DNA of 64,000 nucleotides from Ceratobasidium sp. AG-K (lineage: Eukaryota; Basidiomycota; Agaricomycetes; Cantharellales; Ceratobasidiaceae), in assembly GCA_037039685.1 (NCBI GenBank), contig JAWNGF010000001.1:7254001-7318000 (forward strand), given 5' to 3'. Within the stretch, counting starts at the first letter, position 1. Every line of letters begins with the position of its first letter. Position numbers and translations under genes: made by a program. This document shows positions 59,075 to 64,000 of the stretch, piece by piece. The notes beneath the pieces were generated by a model, which did not search any database, was not told the DNA's origin, and saw only the letters and a list, made by a program, of their open reading frames with translations.

Positions 59075-60288
59075 TTACCGTCTAGTCCCTTCAACGGACT
59101 CCCACTCCTGATGTATCCCAGCCTGACCAGCCTGTTCCATCCTCACTCCGCTCCCAGCAATCAGATCCATAGCACCACCTCCAACCCTCCGCACCCTCCC
59201 CTCGACCTCCAGCTTGCGCAAGTGCAAGCCCACACCATGGGCGGCAGCGGGCCACAATGTCTTTGGAACATCAGCATATATTGACTCGACCAGTTGGCCG
59301 ATGCTCATCCTTCCTTTGAGAGTGGCCAAAATTTGGTTCTCCCTTGCCTCGCGGTGGGAGATGTACGTCTCTATATGCGCCTTGGATTTGTCGGGAGCAA
59401 CGGTAGGTCCGTGTCCTGGGTGAATCGAAATATCCGAGGACCATATGGGCAGGGAAACGAGGCGACGAAGGGAGGTCATATAGGTTGATAAGTCTTCAAA
59501 GACCGCGGTGCCTGCGCCAAGGACTGTATCGGCAGTGAATAGCCCTTCCGGGACGGGCGAAGCGGAATGGAGCGCATAGAGGATGAGCGATATCGAGTCT
59601 GCCGTATGGCCTGGCGTGTGAACGATCTCGAGTTCGGCGGATTCATCGTGCGTGCGGATCTTGGTCCCGTTGGAGAGTGGGTGAAGAGGCGACGTGACGT
59701 TGTGTGACGTGTACTTGGTCTCGGTCAGTCTAGAAATGGTAGCGTCCAAAGTCGAGTCGGATGTTCCAGCCGGGAGCGGATGAATATGGATTCGAGGCCT
59801 TTCGATCGCCCCACAAGCCTCGACCTCTTTCAAAATGTCGATCAAGCCACCATGATGGTCATGGTGCTTGTGCGTGAGGATGATGTCACTAATTAGGCTG
59901 GACTTGGCACCAATGGATTTGAAGAACTCGCGGAGTTGAGTAATGTACTCGGGTTTACCTTCGCCCGTGTCGATAAGGATGAAAGGCGCTGAGCGGCCGA
60001 TAAAGTAAGTGTTGGTTCCTAGGGTCAAATGATAAGTTATGGCATCACGCCGCAAAGGGAGGCGATGTGCGGTAACGAGATAACATACCTTGCAACGTGA
60101 ATTTTCCAGGGTTCTTGCGACCGCGCAAAGTATCATGAGTCTCGGGCTGCGAGCTGGATCGGTGCCGAACCTCTCACCTGCCCGAGGACGCGAGTGACAA
60201 TTGGACTGAGCTGTTTCGCTGAACGATAAGCATTCTCAATGTAATTGGTTGTAATTGGACTTGCCTGTTGGATATTTGGGAGTTCCAT
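59075..60288 (-). CDS. LACTB2-like metallo-beta-lactamase-fold hydrolase
   Basis: Metallo-beta-lactamase-fold enzyme. LACTB2 homologues are mitochondrial single-strand RNA endonucleases; related fungal enzymes act in polyketide release. Four exons. The start at 60288 reads MELPNIQQ, then a GC-donor intron (60264, CAG|GCAAGT) joins to LSPIVTRVLGQ, NPGKFTLQ and GTNTYFIGRSAPFILIDTGEG. The metal site is LTHKHHDHHGG, followed by VHTPGHTADSISL, TADTVLG and HPGHGPTV. The C-terminal winged-helix part contains ETYISHREARENQIL and AAAHGVGLHLRKLEVEGRV, all LACTB2 signatures. The ATG-to-stop model stays in frame; the longer first-exon frame seen at 60136 is intron read-through. The stop lies about 95 bp beyond the truncated DUF6699 duplicate. 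Confidence 0.9.
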
Positions 60289-60811
60289 TGTAGTTCAAAT
60301 CAACCTCGGTGAAGCTATTTCGGTGCAGTTGACAACGGAGTCAGGTTGTCATTCCCCGCGATCTTGGCTTTTTCGCGGGTGCGGTCAACGGCGACCGACC
60401 AAACCGGGATTTGATTGGGTGGGATTGCTCGATAAGCGCCAAGATGTCCGCACTATTGTCAAATAACCGCGCGGTTCAATGGTGTCAGTTCGATGACCTC
60501 AGGGAACGCCTTGCCGCGGAAACGATCCACTCGAAGTAAACGGCGCGCTACACTGTCAGTTTTGAGTATCATGGGACCGGACTTGTAGCAATCGAATCTA
60601 CGGCTCTAGACGAATTTAACGGTGGTACCTGCGAGGTACTTTGTGTTATGGGCCAGCATGCCGAGGTTGAAGTCGTGGCCAGCGCGGGTCGCAGAGCAAA
60701 TCCGCAACCTTGTGCCGGCGATTAGTGATGCTGTCTGCTCGGCGCCACCTTGTTGGAGTATATATCCTGTAGCTGGGCGAACCAAGAGGACTCGTACCCC
60801 TATTCTTCTTC
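60289..60811 (+). other. Divergent intergenic region
   Basis: About 520 bp between the divergent LACTB2-like gene (minus) and the ABC transporter gene (plus), so it must carry both promoters. No gene recognised inside. The TATA-like site for the transporter is listed separately. Confidence 0.5.
60759..60765 (+). promoter_or_regulatory. TATA-like box of the ABC transporter gene
   Basis: TATATAT, preceded by ttggag, about 47 bp upstream of the ATG at 60812. Fits an inducible efflux pump promoter. Position and sequence only. Confidence 0.45.
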
Positions 60812-63800
60812 ATGTCTTACCTAGACAGGCCAACCACGGCCAACTCGGACCCCGCCACCGCGGTCCCCTCTATTGCCCCTTCGGAAAACATAGAGCTGTC
60901 CGAAGTCGACAAGAAGCACCATGGCGAGGATGGCGTCGATGTCAAGCATGCCGAGGCGCAGTTCCAGGAGCTCTCTCGTCGGCTGACTCGCCAGAGCACC
61001 AAGCACGCTCAGCAGCACCAGCAGGCCGGCAACGATGCGGAGAAGCAGGAGACTTTCGACTTGCTCGAGTACATGCGCACCACCTCGGGTCAACAGGACG
61101 AGGCGGGCTTTGCTCACAAGCACGTTGGAGTCACGTTTGAGAATCTCCGAGTAATTGGTGCGGGCGGAGTCAAGATTTGTGAGTACCCTCTACGATTCAG
61201 GGATACAACATTTTAACAACTTGGACAGACGTTCGCACTTTCCCCGACGCAGTCAAGGAGTTTATCCTGTCGCCTTGGTACATCGGCAAGTCCTTGATGG
61301 GTGGTCCGGTTGTGGCACCTCGAGACCTCTTGCACTCCTTCAATGGCGCAGTCCGCCCTGGGGAGATGGTTCTCGTGCTGGGCCGTCCTGGTGCAGGCTG
61401 TTCGACCTTCCTCAAAACCATTGCCAACCAACGAGGCAGTTTCATTGGTGTCGAGGGAGATGTGCAATATGCCGGCATCGACGCCCAGGTTTTCGGAAAG
61501 CGATTTGCAGGCGAGGCTGCCTACAATATGGAAGGTCGGTTATTTCGAATACCGGAACGTGGTCTTTTTCTGACTTCCTGCAGATGATATCCACTATCCC
61601 ATCTTGACCGTGGCTCAGACCCTTCAGTTTGCTCTGAAGCTGAAGTCGCCCGGACGTTTGCTTCCTGACCAGACGCGCGCCGATCTCAACGATGAGGTCC
61701 TCACCACGCTGTTGGCGATGCTCAACATTACCCATACTCGTAATACCGTTGTCGGAAACGAGTTCTTGCGTGGTGTGTCTGGAGGAGAGCGCAAGCGTGT
61801 CTCTATCGCCGAGATGATGGTAGGCCAACTCGACACGTTCTTTCTACCATTTGCTCATTATTTTTCAGTCTTCCCGCGCCTGTGTGCTTTCCTGGGACAA
61901 CTCGACCCGTGGCCTCGACGCCTCCACCGCTCTTGACTATGCCAAGTCCCTTCGCATCATGACCGACATCTTCAGGCTCACCACCTTCGTCTCGCTCTAC
62001 CAAGCCGGCGAGGGCATCTACGACCAGTTCGACAAGGTCTTGCTCATCGACGAGGGCCGCCAGGTCTATTTCGGTCCTGCCAAGGAGGCTCGCGACTATA
62101 TGCTCTCTCTCGGATTCCGCAACCTTCCTCGCCAGACCACCGCCGACTATCTCACTGGATGCACGGACCCGAACGAGCGTGCGTTTGCCGAGGGCCGTCT
62201 GAGGTGGATGTTCCCTCGACGCCCGACCAGCTGGCTGCTGCATTCCGCGAGAGCAAGTACTGGTCGCAGATGGTCGCTGAGCGCACCGCGATGCAAGATG
62301 AGTGGAGGCGCGAGGAGAACGAGCCGAGCGGTGCGAAGCAGCAGTTCCTTCAGGCCACCAAGGAGGAGAAGCGCAAGCATGTGTCTCACAAGGACCCCCA
62401 CGTCGTCAGCTACTTCAGCATGGTCAGGACTTTGGTTTGGCGTCAGTGGTTGATGCAAATTCAGGACACTGTGAGTCACTGAAGTTTGTTGTGGACGATT
62501 GATACTAATAGAGCATCCAGTTTTCGATCTTTACTAGTTTCGCAACGGCCATTATCATCGCGATCGTGGCCGGCAGTGTGTATCTTAATCTACCTCTTAC
62601 CGCGGCGGGTGGCTTTACTCGTGGTGGTGTAATCTTTTTGGCTCTTTTGTTCAACGCTCTCAACGCATTCAGCGAACTCGTGAGTTTTACCTCTACTTCA
62701 TGCATCCCACTCTGACCCGGTTGATCGTAGCCGGCAATGATGATGGGTCGTCCCATTTTGTACAAACAACTGTCGTATCGGTTCTACCGTGGTAGCGCAC
62801 TTTCAGTCGCCCAAACGATCACCGACATCCCTCTCACGGCCCTTCGGATCTTGTTGTTCTGTATCATCCTGTACTTCATGTGTGGCCTCGAACGTAGTGC
62901 AGGCGCGTTCTTCACGTTCTACCTGTTCACATACATCACCTTCCTGTCGATGACTGCGTTCTTCCGTCTGGTGAGTATCTCAACCTTCCGCTTCCGGGTG
63001 TAGTGATAACTTGACCCTCGATAGATCGGTATTGTTTGTACTGGATATGATGCCGCGGCTCGTCTGGCAGCTGTACTCATCACACTAATGGTCATTTATG
63101 CCGGCTATATGATTCCCGTCTATGCGATGAAGCGCTGGCTTTTCTGGATTTGGTACTTGTGAGTAATTATTCCGCTCAGGTTTGTAATTAGCCCTGATCA
63201 AGTGTTTAGGAACCCGCTCAACTATGGTTTCGCCTCTATGATGGAGAACGAGTTCTACCGCATCGACTTGCAGTGTGTTGGGTAAGTTGCATTGTACAGC
63301 AAATTGATTATCGTCTAACGTGGATGCGTAGCAACTACATCGTCCCCCGCAATGTCCCCGGTATTAGCAAATACCCCGAGACTCTCGGCCCCAACCAAGC
63401 TTGCACCCTCCTCGGCGCGACTCCCGGCAACTCACTCGTCTCAGGTGACGCCTACATGGCCACCAGCTTCGAGTATCAGAAGAACCAGCTCTGGCGCAAC
63501 TTTGGCATTCTCGTCTTGTTCTGGGTCGGATTTATCGCGCTTCAAATTTTGGCCATGGAGAAGTTCCAGTAAGTGCATTAAATATACACCTATATCTTGC
63601 CTGGTCACTGACTTGATCCCCCAGACACGGTGCCAACGCTCGTGCTATCACTATTTTCGCCAAGGAGAGGAAGGAGAATAAGGAGCTCAACGAGGCACTC
63701 AAGCAACGCAAGGCCGCTGGTCGCAAGGCTCAGGACGACAACAACGTCGGAGCGCTCACCAAGTCCACCAAGGCGTTCACCTGGGAGAACCTCGACTACA

Positions 63801-64000
63801 CCGTCCCCGTTCCCGGCGGCACCCGTCAGCTTCTCAACAAGGTCTTTGGTTACGTCAAGCCCGGCACTCTCACCGCTCTTATGGGCTCTTCCGGTGCGGG
63901 CAAGACCACACTGCTCGATGTTCTCGCTGGGCGCAAGACGATTGGTGTTATCCATGGTGACGTTTTGATCGGCGGCGAGCGCACAGGTGTTGCCTTCCAG
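60812..64000 (+). CDS. PDR-type ABC transporter (ABCG full-size), 5' part
   Basis: Multidrug/pleiotropic-resistance efflux pump of the plasma membrane, cut by the right edge. The start [14 protein letters not shown] at 60812 is followed by a Gln/Lys-rich cytosolic part and THVGV-type entry [17 protein letters not shown]1 has the PDR-style degenerate Walker [14 protein letters not shown], signature [17 protein letters not shown] and Walker [15 protein letters not shown]1 follows ([25 protein letters not shown]-like helices, [15 protein letters not shown]) with the loop [19 protein letters not shown]2 begins [19 protein letters not shown] with a normal Walker [19 protein letters not shown]. Exons about 61178, 61230 and onward. 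A base is missing near 62200-62201; it restores [15 protein letters not shown]. About seven or eight introns so far. Confidence 0.93.

Noticed and set aside
1..64000. CRISPR arrays, operons, ribosome binding sites, bacterial features
   Set aside because: None seen. The intron-rich, monocistronic layout is eukaryotic.

Overview
The window is nuclear DNA of a filamentous basidiomycete. The genes are cut by many introns of about 45-75 nt with GT/GC...AG borders. The gene content (NACHT-WD40 STAND proteins, a DUF6699-like protein, a PDR-type ABC transporter, GH28 and GDSL/CE16 plant-wall enzymes, a CCDC124 homologue) points to Agaricomycetes. A Rhizoctonia/Ceratobasidium-type fungus is my best guess, but that is inference, not proof.

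Layout, left to right. 8-1769 (+) is a class I histone deacetylase of the Hos2/HDAC3 kind. 1885-5483 (-) is a GT28/GT1 sterol-glucosyltransferase-like protein. 5686-7290 (-) is a secreted GH28 exopolygalacturonase. 7833-9167 (-) is dihydrofolate synthase. 9355-12333 (+) is V-ATPase subunit a. 12601-14067 (+) is a secreted GDSL/CE16 esterase. 14137-15172 (-) is a His-rich SAM methyltransferase. 15674-16837 (-) is a CCDC124/Lso2-like ribosome factor. 17075-19801 (-) is an ITFG1/TIP FG-GAP membrane protein. 20135-21785 (-) is Cdc73 of the Paf1 complex.

The most distinctive block is 21943-36261. Two paralogous NACHT-WD40 (STAND/NLR-like) genes lie in the same orientation, each with a helical N-terminus, a P-loop NTPase and 14 WD repeats. 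A 4.9-kb gene-poor spacer with a diverged direct duplication separates them. The first copy carries at least six reading-frame breaks and the second carries one.

The right part returns to conserved genes: SUV3 mitochondrial helicase (36740-39424, +), eIF2A (39643-41845, -), PRPP synthetase (42212-43522, -), a seven-TM cAMP-receptor-like GPCR (43931-45828, -), an orphan (46518-47344, -), site-2 protease (47764-50011, +), a Ser/Thr kinase (50105-52693, -), calcipressin (53253-54019, -), a DUF6699-like gene (54175-56080, +), a small helical orphan (56677-57603, +), a truncated duplicate of the DUF6699-like gene (58355-58980, +), a LACTB2-type hydrolase (59075-60288, -) and the 5' part of a PDR ABC transporter (60812-64000, +, runs off the window).

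One caution affects the whole window. I count about 17 places where a conserved gene changes frame by one base, most of them at a short homopolymer, and adding or removing one base restores the family sequence. This looks like sequencing error at least as much as gene decay, so broken calls below should be read with that in mind. The genes are mostly unrelated housekeeping functions. Functional themes that recur are surface and secretion (pectin and ester hydrolases, GPCR, ABC pump), membrane sterol biology (sterol glucosyltransferase, site-2 protease), and innate-immunity-like STAND proteins.
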